DNA of 12,584 bases from positions 9,737 through 22,320 of the forward strand of contig DFDR01000022.1 in the NCBI GenBank assembly GCA_002369295.1. The letters run 5' to 3'. Positions within the stretch are counted from its first letter, which is position 1; each line of letters begins with the position of its first letter. Positions 7,364 through 12,584 of the stretch are shown here, one piece after another. Below the pieces are notes generated by a model that searched no databases, was not told where the DNA came from, and saw only the letters and a program-made list of their open reading frames with translations. The position numbers and the translations under genes are program-made. Origin of the DNA: Desulfovibrionaceae bacterium UBA3823 (GTDB lineage: Bacteria; Desulfobacterota; Desulfovibrionia; Desulfovibrionales; Desulfovibrionaceae).

Positions 7364-7393
7364 GTAGTAGCGTCGCGGAATTGGCTTTGTCAA
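7364..7393 (-). promoter_or_regulatory. Sigma-70-type promoter of the cobalamin operon
   Basis: On the minus strand a perfect -35 box TTGACA (7393-7388) is followed after 18 nt by TACTAC (7369-7364), a modest -10 match. The predicted start, about 7 nt downstream near 7357, coincides with the first base of the riboswitch P1 helix, which independently supports the placement. Confidence 0.65.
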
Positions 7394-7760
7394 TAGAGGC
7401 GGCAGGGCCTGATGCCGGAAGCAGGGAGGCGAGGCAGGCTGCCGCCTGCCGGCGGGAAGGCAGACAGCACGGCGCTGAGGCGGAAAAGCGCCTGGTGGCA
7501 GGAGCATGGCCATGTTCAGCCGAACCTTCTTCCTGGCAGTCCTTCCGGGAGCTTCGCTAAGGGAATGTCTGTCGCCTGGACGAGACAGGACTTGTGGAGG
7601 AGCGCTTCTGTGGCAAGTGGGCAAAGGCATCCCTGCCGTCGTTCATGAAGCGGCGCCGTGCCTGCGGCATCGCCTTCCGCAGGAAGCGCTGCAGGGTCAG
7701 GCTTTTCCGCTGACGATCCAGCGGCGGGGGAGTCCGTCCTCTGGACCGCTCCTGGCGAGG

Positions 7761-7802
7761 CTCCGGGACGGGCGGAGCACCCTCCAGGACGGGCGGAGCA
7801 CC
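7761..7802. repeat. 21-bp tandem duplication
   Basis: Two adjacent 21-bp units (7761-7781 and 7782-7802) differ by one base and share the 16-base core GGACGGGCGGAGCACC; the next two bases (CT) also match. It lies in the intergenic region next to the hairpin at 7819. Slipped-strand duplication is the simplest origin. Confidence 0.85.
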
Positions 7803-7818
7803 CTTGGGCAAGACGAAG

Positions 7819-7850
7819 CCGTCCCGGCACGCTGCCGCATGCCGGGACGG
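7819..7850 (-). terminator. Candidate terminator of the DUF6935-like gene
   Basis: A perfect 11-bp inverted repeat, CCGTCCCGGCA (7819-7829) and TGCCGGGACGG (7840-7850), has a 10-nt loop and lies 55 nt past the stop codon at 7905. On the minus strand it is followed by CTTCGTCTTG, which is T-containing but not a clean T-run. It could also act as a bidirectional barrier between units. Confidence 0.55.
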
Positions 7851-7904
7851 TTGGGGCCAAAGGCAGAGAGGGGCTTGCCCCTGCGCGGGGCTGCAGGCTG
7901 CAGG

Positions 7905-8624
7905 CTACCAGGCGTTTGCGGGATTCTCGCCGCTGGCAGGAGCGGGCGCCGGATCAGGCTGCTGCGCAGGCTGTGCCGCCGGATCAGGCTGCTGGGCGGG
8001 CTGCGCCGCCGGAGAGGGCTGCTGCTCGGGCTCGTCGAAGTCCGCATCGTGCTGGTGCTTCCTAGAATCGACGATGTTCTTCGGCTCCCGGACCATGGCG
8101 TAGAGGCCGCCGTTGGTATGGACGTACCAGAGGCCGTCGTGGTTGAGCAGCCAGACGGTGCGCATGTTGTCGGCGCCGGAGCTGCGCAGGTCTATCTTCT
8201 TGTAGCCTTCGCTGTCGCGGATCTTGAGAATGTTCAGCTCAAAGCTGTCGGGATTCATGCTGTAGCTGTTCTCGGGAGAGGTTCCCTTGGCGAAGCTGCG
8301 GAAGACGAAGTTGTAGCCGGGATCCTTCATGCGCTCGACGAAGGTCGCGTTGTTGCGCGACTGTTCGAGGGGCATGGGCAGGTACATGGAGTAGCGGATC
8401 ATTTTCGAGGCTTCGGCCCGCGTCTCCTTGTTGAGGTAGGCGAAGATGGCCTCGAAGTGCATCTTCAGCGCGCCTTGGGGCGTGCGCGCCTCAGTCTGGT
8501 AGCGGGCTTTGAATTCCTTGTAGGTCTGGGGCAGCGCCATGGCGCTGCCTGCTGCGAACACGAAGCAGGCAAGGAAGACGGATGCCTTGCCGAGCAAACC
8601 TGAAGAAGACGTTGCTTTGATCAT
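7905..8624 (-). CDS. Secreted DUF6935-like protein with Pro/Ala/Gln repeat tail
   Basis: The function is unknown. The product has 239 aa and an N-terminal signal peptide (1-30, hydrophobic GLLGKASVFLACFVFAAGSAMA, likely cut after AMA). The globular part (about 35-182) shows TPQGALKMHFEAIFAYL (48-64), FRSFAKGTSPENSYSM (108-123), KIDLRSSGADNMRTVWLL (143-160) and DGLWYVHTNGGLYAMVR (163-179). The RSSGAD, SPEN-Y and D-G-WY pattern resembles what I recall of the DUF6935 family, common in Desulfovibrio; this is memory, not a search. A His/Asp/Glu linker follows, then two copies of PAAQPAQQPD (205-214, 215-224) and a Pro/Ala end, typical of a flexible envelope-associated tail. ATG at 8624 has AGAGGA 8 nt upstream. 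It lies 40 nt after the Cys-rich secreted gene, probably in one operon with it. Confidence 0.85.
   Translation of the reverse strand: MIKATSSSGLLGKASVFLACFVFAAGSAMALPQTYKEFKARYQTEARTPQGALKMHFEAIFAYLNKETRAEASKMIRYSMYLPMPLEQSRNNATFVERMKDPGYNFVFRSFAKGTSPENSYSMNPDSFELNILKIRDSEGYKKIDLRSSGADNMRTVWLLNHDGLWYVHTNGGLYAMVREPKNIVDSRKHQHDADFDEPEQQPSPAAQPAQQPDPAAQPAQQPDPAPAPASGENPANAW
7953..8012 (-). repeat. 30-bp tandem repeat coding for PAAQPAQQPD x2
   Basis: Units 7953-7982 and 7983-8012 differ at three bases, and all three changes are synonymous at the protein level. They encode the decapeptide repeat in the C-terminal tail of the DUF6935-like protein. Confidence 0.85.
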
Positions 8625-8664
8625 GTTGCGTTTCCTCTCAAAGGCTATTGAAGCCGGAAGCAGG

Positions 8665-9339
8665 CTAGTCGGAGAAGATGATGTGGTTGATGTGCTCAGC
8701 TATGGAGTAGGCAGATGAAGGGGTGAAGACACTGTTTTGGCTGAATAGGTGATGCTTTATCGGAATTCTGTTGTTCTTGCCATCGGTAATGTACCACTTG
8801 TTGCATGGAGGGAAGGCGGCATTGGTTCCGAGAATCCACAGCGGTGCCTGAACTTTGATCTCTAGAAAATCATATTGATCGAGATCGTCGCCATTGAAGC
8901 AGAAGAGACGCACTCCACAGAGAGCGCATTCTATTTTGTCAAATTTTATTGTATTGCCTGTTCCATTTTTGAGAACGATAAAATGCTTTAAATTCTGAGC
9001 CAGATCTTTGGGCGACATGTTCTGTGAGCCCTTGGCGACAAAGACATGGCCACCATCCGCTGGAAATTTAGGGCATTTTTCGATTGAGCGGCTTTTGTCG
9101 TAAAGATACTTGAAATTGGCCTGCTGATGTGCGCCGTCTTTCAGATAGCTTTTGCCCGAGGTTGCTTCCAGATTGTCGGATGCGAAGGTCATGACGGGCA
9201 TGTTGCAGAGGTAGCACTGCCACATCTTCACGGGAATGACTTTTTCGTCGCCTGAGTCCTTGGCCGAAGCCGGAACGGCAAAGACGGCCGCAAGCAGGGC
9301 CAGCAGGACAAGAGGCGTCAGGGCGCGTTTGATCGGCAT
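8665..9339 (-). CDS. Secreted cysteine-rich protein of unknown function, AT-rich coding sequence
   Basis: I do not recognise this 224-aa protein. Residues 1-26 form a signal peptide (RALTPLVLLALLAAVFA, cleavage likely after ASA). The mature part has seven cysteines: a CYLC pair (42, 45), C89, a CALC pair (138, 141), C147 and C179. The two CxxC pairs could bind zinc or another metal, or could form disulfides after export. Other visible parts are WQCYLCNMPVMTF (40-52), KHFIVLKNGTGNTIKFDKIEC (118-138) and a His-containing C-terminus (IKHHLFS, EHINHIIFSD). From about 8665 to 9190 the DNA is far more AT-rich than anything around it, with AAA, TTT and AT-ending codons, whereas the signal-peptide codons (9240-9339) match the GC-rich host. 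ATG at 9339 has AAGGAG 6 nt upstream. It lies between the 84-aa gene and the DUF6935-like gene. Confidence 0.88.
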   Translation of the reverse strand: MPIKRALTPLVLLALLAAVFAVPASAKDSGDEKVIPVKMWQCYLCNMPVMTFASDNLEATSGKSYLKDGAHQQANFKYLYDKSRSIEKCPKFPADGGHVFVAKGSQNMSPKDLAQNLKHFIVLKNGTGNTIKFDKIECALCGVRLFCFNGDDLDQYDFLEIKVQAPLWILGTNAAFPPCNKWYITDGKNNRIPIKHHLFSQNSVFTPSSAYSIAEHINHIIFSD

Positions 9340-9383
9340 GATGTTCTCCTTGAACTTGGTTCTGCGTGATTGGCTTGACGGCT

Positions 9384-9440
9384 GGCGCCGCAGGGGCGCC
9401 TTTCTCCTGGCGGGAGCAGGAGGCCTTTCCGGGAAGGCGC
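9384..9440 (-). other. Nested inverted repeats in the gap before the Cys-rich gene
   Basis: Three pairings overlap here: GGCGCC (9384-9389) with GGCGCC (9395-9400); GCGCCTT (9396-9402) with AAGGCGC (9434-9440); and CTCCTG (9404-9409) with CAGGAG (9417-9422). No T-run follows on the minus strand, so I do not call a terminator. The pairings are mutually exclusive in part, so alternative folds of the mRNA are possible. Confidence 0.4.
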
Positions 9441-9694
9441 TAGGCCTGCACGAATTCCTCGGGGATCCAGCCGAGCGACCTGTAGGAGGCGTAGCTGCCG
9501 TCGGCCTTGGGCTCGCCCATGCCAAGGCGCACCTTGACCCAGGTTCTGCCGTCCTCGCCTTTTGCCTTGCCCTTGCCGTCAGGCTGTATCCATGTGCCGT
9601 CGTCCAGGAAGGTCCAGCCCTCCCGGGGCTTGAAGGGGCGTCGTTCGGGAACGACCTTGAGCATGTCGCAGACAGGGAAGATTTCATCGGCCAT
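9440..9694 (-). CDS. Small cytosolic hypothetical protein (84 aa)
   Basis: The function is unknown. The product is 84 aa with no signal peptide or membrane segment. It is rich in Trp and Gly: REGWTFLDDGTWIQPDGKGK (24-43), RTWVKVRLGMGEPKADGSY (50-68) and YRSLGWIPEEFVQA (71-84). The spacing of W-x7-W and the short beta-like segments suggest a small all-beta (SH3-like) fold, which is a guess. I chose ATG at 9694 because AAGGAG lies 7 nt upstream; the open frame extends to 9754 through a hairpin and is not convincing there. It is the first gene of a probable three-gene set with the Cys-rich and DUF6935-like secreted proteins, 100 nt before the former. Confidence 0.8.
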   Translation of the reverse strand: MADEIFPVCDMLKVVPERRPFKPREGWTFLDDGTWIQPDGKGKAKGEDGRTWVKVRLGMGEPKADGSYASYRSLGWIPEEFVQA

Positions 9695-9720
9695 GGGGCA
9701 TCTCCTTGGGAAGATGTTCT

Positions 9721-9743
9721 GGCCGCGCCTGGACGGCGCGGCC
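9721..9743 (-). other. Perfect 9-bp hairpin in the leader of the 84-aa gene
   Basis: GGCCGCGCC (9721-9729) and GGCGCGGCC (9735-9743) pair perfectly around a 5-nt loop, 26 nt upstream of the ATG and just before the AAGGAG site. No T-run follows. A weak -10-like TACAGT lies a little further upstream (about 9752-9757), so this would sit in the 5' leader. Confidence 0.5.
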
Positions 9744-9822
9744 GGCGCAAGCACTGTAGCAGAAGGGGATATGCGGGAAAAGGGGCGCAGGACGGCAGCC
9801 GGAAGGGGGCATGAAGCGGAAA

Positions 9823-9847
9823 GGGCCGGAGCGTGCAGCTCCGGCCC
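9823..9847 (-). terminator. Rho-independent terminator of the AGCS symporter gene
   Basis: A perfect 10-bp stem, GGGCCGGAGC (9823-9832) and GCTCCGGCCC (9838-9847), has a 5-nt loop and is followed on the minus strand by TTTCCGCTTC. It lies 27 nt past the symporter stop codon. Confidence 0.75.
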
Positions 9848-9874
9848 CTGGAAGTCGGCGTGCGGATGCCGGGC

Positions 9875-11233
9875 CTAGAAGACGAACCTGGGATCCTTGA
9901 GCACTTCCTCCTTGACGATCTGGACGATCTTGGGACTGAGAAGCAGGATGCCGATGAGGTTCGGGAAGGCCATCATGGCGTTGGCGGTGTCGGAGATGAG
10001 CCAGACGGTGTCGAGCTTCATGACGCAGCCGGCGCCGGCGGCGAGGCAGAAGAGGATGCGGTAGTACTTCACGGCGTTGTCGCCGATGAGGTAGATGACG
10101 CAGCGCTCGCCGTACACGGCCCAGCCGAGGACCGTGGTGAAGGCGAAGACGGTCAGGGCACAGGTGACGATCATGCCGCCGACGTTCGGGAAGACGTGCT
10201 CGAAGGCCATGTGGGTGAGGACGCCGGCATTGTCTGCGCCGGTGTTCCACACGCCGGTCACGAGGATGGCGAAGCCCGTCATGGTGCAGATGACGAGCGT
10301 GTCGATGAAGACGTCGAGCATGCCGATGGAGGCCTGGGCGAGGGGCGACTTGGTCGTGGCCGCGGCGTGGGCCATGGCCACGGAGCCGAGGCCGGCCTCG
10401 TTGGAGAAGATGCCGCGGGCAACGCCCATGCGGATGGTCAAAAGCACGGTGGCGCCGGCGAAGCCGCCTTCGGCCGCAGTCGGCGTGAAGGCTTCGGTCA
10501 CGACCCACATGAAGACGCGGGGAATTTCCGTGAAGTTCATGAGGATGACGAGGACGGCAAAGCCCACGTAGAGCACGGCCATGACGGGAACGATCTTGCC
10601 GGCCACGGCGCCGATGCGCTTCACGCCGCCGAGCAGGATGAGGCTGACCAGGCCGAGGATGAGGATGGCGCTCACCCAGGTCTCGACGCCAAAGGACTTC
10701 TGGAGGCTGGTGGCCACGGCGTTGACCTGCACGAGGTTGCCGATGCCGAAGGACGCGATGAAGCCGAAGATGGCGAAGCAGGTGCCGAGCCAGACCCAGT
10801 TTTTGCCGAGACCGTTCTTGATGAAGTACATGGCGCCGCCCACCCAGTTGCCGGCAGGCGTCTTCTCGCGGAACTTCACGGCGAGCAGGATTTCGGAAAA
10901 CTTGGTCATCATGCCGACGAGGGCCGTCATCCACATCCAGAAGAGGGCCCCGGGGCCGCCGATGGCGATGGCCGTGGCAACGCCGACGATGTTGCCCGTG
11001 CCGATGTCGCCGGCAAGGGCGGTCATGAGGGCGTTCCAGGGAGAGATTTCGCCCTTCTCCGACTGGTGGTCGCGGCCGCGCCACAGGCAGCGGTAGGCGT
11101 GTATCCAGTTGCGGAAGGAGAAGAATCGGAGAATGATGTTGAGATAGATGCCCGTGCCGACGAGCAGCACGAGCATCACCGGTCCCCAGACGAAGCCGTT
11201 GATTTTGTCGATGACGGCAATGAACGCATCCAT
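9875..11233 (-). CDS. AGCS-family sodium (or proton):alanine/glycine symporter
   Basis: This inner-membrane secondary transporter takes up a small neutral amino acid with Na+ (or H+). It has 452 aa, normal for AGCS. The family signature GGPGALFWMWMTALVG is at 92-107, preceded by GDIGTGNIVGVATAIA (75-90) and followed by KFSEILLAVKFRE (111-123). FSNEAGLGSVAMAHAAATTKSPLAQ is the second conserved block. About ten hydrophobic segments alternate with short loops. I chose ATG at 11233 because the family N-terminus (a hydrophobic MDAFIAVIDKINGFVWGPVM) starts there and GGAG lies 8 nt upstream; the frame is open 64 codons further 5' but encodes low-complexity sequence in the leader. Substrate cannot be fixed from sequence; alanine, glycine or serine are the usual ones. 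It has its own promoter and terminator, so it is monocistronic. Confidence 0.95.
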   Translation of the reverse strand: MDAFIAVIDKINGFVWGPVMLVLLVGTGIYLNIILRFFSFRNWIHAYRCLWRGRDHQSEKGEISPWNALMTALAGDIGTGNIVGVATAIAIGGPGALFWMWMTALVGMMTKFSEILLAVKFREKTPAGNWVGGAMYFIKNGLGKNWVWLGTCFAIFGFIASFGIGNLVQVNAVATSLQKSFGVETWVSAILILGLVSLILLGGVKRIGAVAGKIVPVMAVLYVGFAVLVILMNFTEIPRVFMWVVTEAFTPTAAEGGFAGATVLLTIRMGVARGIFSNEAGLGSVAMAHAAATTKSPLAQASIGMLDVFIDTLVICTMTGFAILVTGVWNTGADNAGVLTHMAFEHVFPNVGGMIVTCALTVFAFTTVLGWAVYGERCVIYLIGDNAVKYYRILFCLAAGAGCVMKLDTVWLISDTANAMMAFPNLIGILLLSPKIVQIVKEEVLKDPRFVF

Positions 11234-11463
11234 AAGGCAAACTCCAGGCCTGAAAACGTGGTTCCTCCGGCGGCGCGCCTTCAAGCAAGGCGGCCGTCCT
11301 GCGCGGCGAAAAGCCGCATCCCGGGGCGGGCATGAGCTTGCGTCGCACAGGCACAGGGTGCCGGAAAAGGGGCTCCCGCGGGCGGAAGCAGTCCTGCGGC
11401 CGATGCCATGTGCCGCCGACCCCAAGCCGGATTCCTGCGCGTCAAAAGAGGCAGAATTTCTTT
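11234..11463 (-). other. Long (about 225-nt) structured leader of the AGCS gene
   Basis: It contains simple hairpins GCGGC/GCCGC (11303-11307 with 11313-11317) and GGCAC/GTGCC (11350-11354 with 11358-11362). I compared it mentally with the glycine riboswitch, common ahead of AGCS genes, and did not find the conserved aptamer blocks. I recognise no RNA family here. Confidence 0.4.
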
Positions 11464-11492
11464 TGTATACGGAATTCTCAGACCTTGAGCAA
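11464..11492 (-). promoter_or_regulatory. Candidate promoter of the AGCS gene
   Basis: On the minus strand TTGCTC (11492-11487) and TATACA (11469-11464) are separated by 17 nt, in a local AT-rich patch. The predicted start is near 11457. The -35 match is weak and the -10 match is good. Confidence 0.5.
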
Positions 11493-11536
11493 GAAAAAGC
11501 TCGCCAGACGCAGGCCGTCCCGGCGCATGCCGGAGG

Positions 11537-11576
11537 GGCAAAAGCAAGGGCGCCCGGCGAATGCCGCCAGGCGCCC
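11537..11576 (-). terminator. Rho-independent terminator of the amino acid binding protein gene
   Basis: On the minus strand GGGCGCC (11576-11570) pairs with GGCGCCC (11554-11548), with an inner GGCG/CGCC pairing around a 5-nt loop. TTGCTTTTG follows (11547-11539). It lies 26 nt past the stop codon at 11602. Confidence 0.78.
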
Positions 11577-11601
11577 GGGGGAAAAGCTGTTCAGCAGAGG
11601 G

Positions 11602-12345
11602 CTATTCGCCCATCCACTTCTGCACAAGCTCGGCCATCTTGCCGTTGGCGCGCAGCTTCTTAAGCCCCTCGTTGAGGAGCGTCTGCAGCTTGACGTCGTT
11701 CTTCTGGAGACAGAAGCCGAGGTGCTCGACTTCGCTGGTCTTGTAGGCCACGTGGAGCTTGCCCTTGTACTCTTCCTTCACGTTGGCGTAGTAGGTGGCC
11801 ACGTTGCTGTCGCAGATGACGGCGTCGATGCGGCCGTTGCCGAGGTCCTTCATGGCGAGGCCCACGTCGTCGTATTCGCGGACTTCGGCACCGACCTTGG
11901 CCTTCTCCATGACAAAGATGCCGGTGGTGCCGATCTGGCCGCCGACCTTCAGACCCTTGAGGCCCGAAAGATCCTTGATGTTCTTGTCGGCGGGCATGAC
12001 CACGGACTGCACGACGTCGTAGTAGGGCGAGGAGAAGAGGTACATCTTCTGGCGCTCGGGCGTGATGGTCGTGGACGAGGAGACCATGTCGTACTTGCCG
12101 GCCGCAACGCCGGAGAAAATGCCGTCCCACGGCACGTTCTGGATGTCGAATTCAACGTTGAGCACTTTGCCGAGTTCGGCAAGCAGGTCAACGGAGAAGC
12201 CGATGGGCTTCTTGTCTGCGCTCAGGAACTCCATGGGCGGCCATGTGCAGTCGCTGGCAACGCGGATTTTTTTGGATTCAGCCATGGCGCTGCCGGCCGT
12301 CAGGGCGACGGCAAGGGCGCACAAAAGCAGTACTTTGCGGAACAT
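11602..12345 (-). CDS. Periplasmic amino acid-binding protein of an ABC transporter (SBP family 3)
   Basis: This is the soluble receptor that captures a polar amino acid in the periplasm for an ABC importer. It has 247 aa, the normal length. Signal peptide 1-22 (MFRKVLLLCALAVALTAGSAMA). The mature start KKIRVASDCTWPPMEFL matches the family's opening strand and first ligand-contact segment. Other family features are GFSVDLLAELGKVLN, PWDGIFSGVAAGKYDMV, SSTTITPERQKMYLFSSPYYDV (the TxER arginine that binds the ligand carboxylate), GTTGIF, and DAVICDSNVATYY with the late ligand-binding aspartate. ATG at 12345 has GGAGG upstream, with a rather long 10-nt spacing. No permease or ATPase gene adjoins it on the left; a terminator and then an unrelated symporter follow, so it is an orphan receptor unless its partners are to the right. 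The ligand cannot be read from the sequence. Confidence 0.95.
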   Translation of the reverse strand: MFRKVLLLCALAVALTAGSAMAESKKIRVASDCTWPPMEFLSADKKPIGFSVDLLAELGKVLNVEFDIQNVPWDGIFSGVAAGKYDMVSSSTTITPERQKMYLFSSPYYDVVQSVVMPADKNIKDLSGLKGLKVGGQIGTTGIFVMEKAKVGAEVREYDDVGLAMKDLGNGRIDAVICDSNVATYYANVKEEYKGKLHVAYKTSEVEHLGFCLQKNDVKLQTLLNEGLKKLRANGKMAELVQKWMGE

Positions 12346-12387
12346 GTGTAAGCAACCTCCGAGAAATAGGGTACACAGGCGAAGCCA

Positions 12388-12405
12388 CTCTCCGCAAGCG
12401 GAGGG
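12388..12405 (-). other. Short hairpin in the leader of the binding-protein gene
   Basis: CTCCGC (12390-12395) and GCGGAG (12398-12403) pair around a very short AA loop, with one wobble and one further pair outside. It lies about 43 nt before the ATG, within the predicted leader. Confidence 0.4.
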
Positions 12406-12410
12406 CGCTT

Positions 12411-12462
12411 AAAAAGTTGGATACTTATATCTGGAGCACAGGGGCAGTGTACACAACTTTTT
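12411..12462. promoter_or_regulatory. Promoter region of the binding-protein gene flanked by a 9-bp inverted repeat
   Basis: AAAAAGTTG (12411-12419) and CAACTTTTT (12454-12462) are perfectly complementary, 34 nt apart. Between them on the minus strand lie a possible -35 TGTACA (12453-12448), an 18-nt spacer and a -10 TATAAG (12429-12424). The start would fall near 12417, inside the left arm. The arms could be operator half-sites for a repressor, or simply a fold. A second -10-like TACACT (12452-12447) is an alternative. Confidence 0.4.
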
Positions 12463-12484
12463 CTGTGAAACAAGCGTTAACCTA

Positions 12485-12584
12485 GGGAAGCGCTGATTAA
12501 AGGCATCTTTCAGCGACAAGGCCGAACTAACCCATTGAATTATCGAAGGGTTGTTGAGCCGATGCTGAATTAATCAGCGTATCC
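12485..12584. mobile_element. MITE-like palindromic element (right end cut by window)
   Basis: Terminal inverted repeats GGGAAGCGCTGATTAA (12485-12500) and TTAATCAGCGTATCC (12570-12584) match over 10 contiguous bases and over 13 of the 15 visible positions. The interior is also roughly palindromic (TTTCAGC with GCTGAAT; AACTAACCC with GGGTTGTT). It is AT-richer than the host and holds no gene. The left flank is CCTA. The window ends at the last visible base of the right arm, so the target duplication cannot be checked. It could be a non-autonomous element mobilised by an IS5-type transposase or a fragment of an insertion sequence. Confidence 0.55.

Larger units (their letters stand above)
7394..7904. 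other. Gene-free 511-bp stretch between the cobalamin operon promoter and the DUF6935-like gene
   Basis: Several GC-driven open frames cross this stretch on both strands, but none has a good ribosome binding site together with a plausible protein. It contains a 21-bp tandem duplication (7761-7802), a strong hairpin (7819-7850) and a small GGGGC/GCCCC hairpin near 7870-7881. I see no tRNA or recognisable RNA family in it. Confidence 0.5.

Noticed and set aside
6992..7630. Open reading frame extending cbiK upstream to 7630
   Set aside because: It runs through the riboswitch, the terminator and the promoter. The signal peptide and AGGAG site put the real start at 6991.
7506..8603. Plus-strand open frame starting MAMFSRTFFLAV
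   Set aside because: A weak GGAG precedes it and the first residues look like a signal peptide, but most of it is antisense to the DUF6935-like gene and its composition is low-complexity.
9833..11335. Plus-strand open frame of 500 codons rich in Asp, Glu, Gly and His
   Set aside because: It is exactly antisense to the AGCS symporter; its composition is the mirror of the membrane-protein codons.
11234..11463. Glycine riboswitch before the AGCS gene
   Set aside because: The conserved glycine aptamer blocks are not present on the minus strand.
1..12584. CRISPR array, tRNA or rRNA genes, prophage or defence genes
   Set aside because: I saw no regularly spaced repeats, no cloverleaf or rRNA sequence, and no recombinase, nuclease or phage gene in any frame.

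Overview
The window is GC-rich bacterial DNA. Every gene I can support lies on the minus strand, so the biological reading order runs from right to left. The gene content points to a sulfate-reducer-type member of the Desulfovibrionaceae or a close relative: an anaerobic (cobalt-early) cobalamin pathway, an exported CbiK-type cobaltochelatase of the kind described in Desulfovibrio vulgaris, and small secreted proteins of a kind I associate with that family. This placement is an inference from gene content, not from a search.

Right edge to the middle (12584 to 9823). At the extreme right is an AT-richer, palindromic, MITE-like element of about 100 bp that is cut by the window end. Next comes a stand-alone amino-acid-type periplasmic binding protein with its own promoter region and a strong terminator. 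After it comes an AGCS-family sodium:amino acid symporter with a promoter, a long structured leader and a strong terminator. These two are separate transcription units concerned with amino acid uptake.

Middle (9743 to 7819). Three small genes follow: an 84-aa cytosolic hypothetical protein, a secreted cysteine-rich protein whose mature part is strikingly AT-rich, and a secreted DUF6935-like protein with a Pro/Ala/Gln repeat tail. They are closely spaced and end at a candidate terminator. About 510 bp without a gene separate them from the cobalamin locus; this stretch holds a 21-bp tandem duplication and that terminator.

Left half (7393 to 1). A cobalamin operon begins with a promoter and a well-formed cobalamin riboswitch whose closing P1 helix can be seen. 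A candidate intrinsic terminator follows as the expression platform. The gene order is cbiK (with a signal peptide), cbiL, a polytopic membrane protein with an internal duplication, cbiC, cbiD, a cbiE-cbiT fusion, and cbiF, which is cut by the left edge. The last four are translationally tight (a 4-nt gap, then two 4-nt overlaps). Together they would insert cobalt into sirohydrochlorin, methylate C20, C11, C1, C5 and C15, decarboxylate the C12 side chain and migrate the C11 methyl group. The remaining genes (cbiG, H, J, A, P) would have to lie beyond the left edge or elsewhere.

The most interesting biology is that the only chelatase in this B12-controlled operon appears to be exported, and that the operon also carries an unassigned membrane protein with a His-containing extramembrane linker. 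The oddest DNA features are the palindromic element at the right edge, the AT-rich secreted gene, and two perfect tandem hairpins between cbiK and cbiL.
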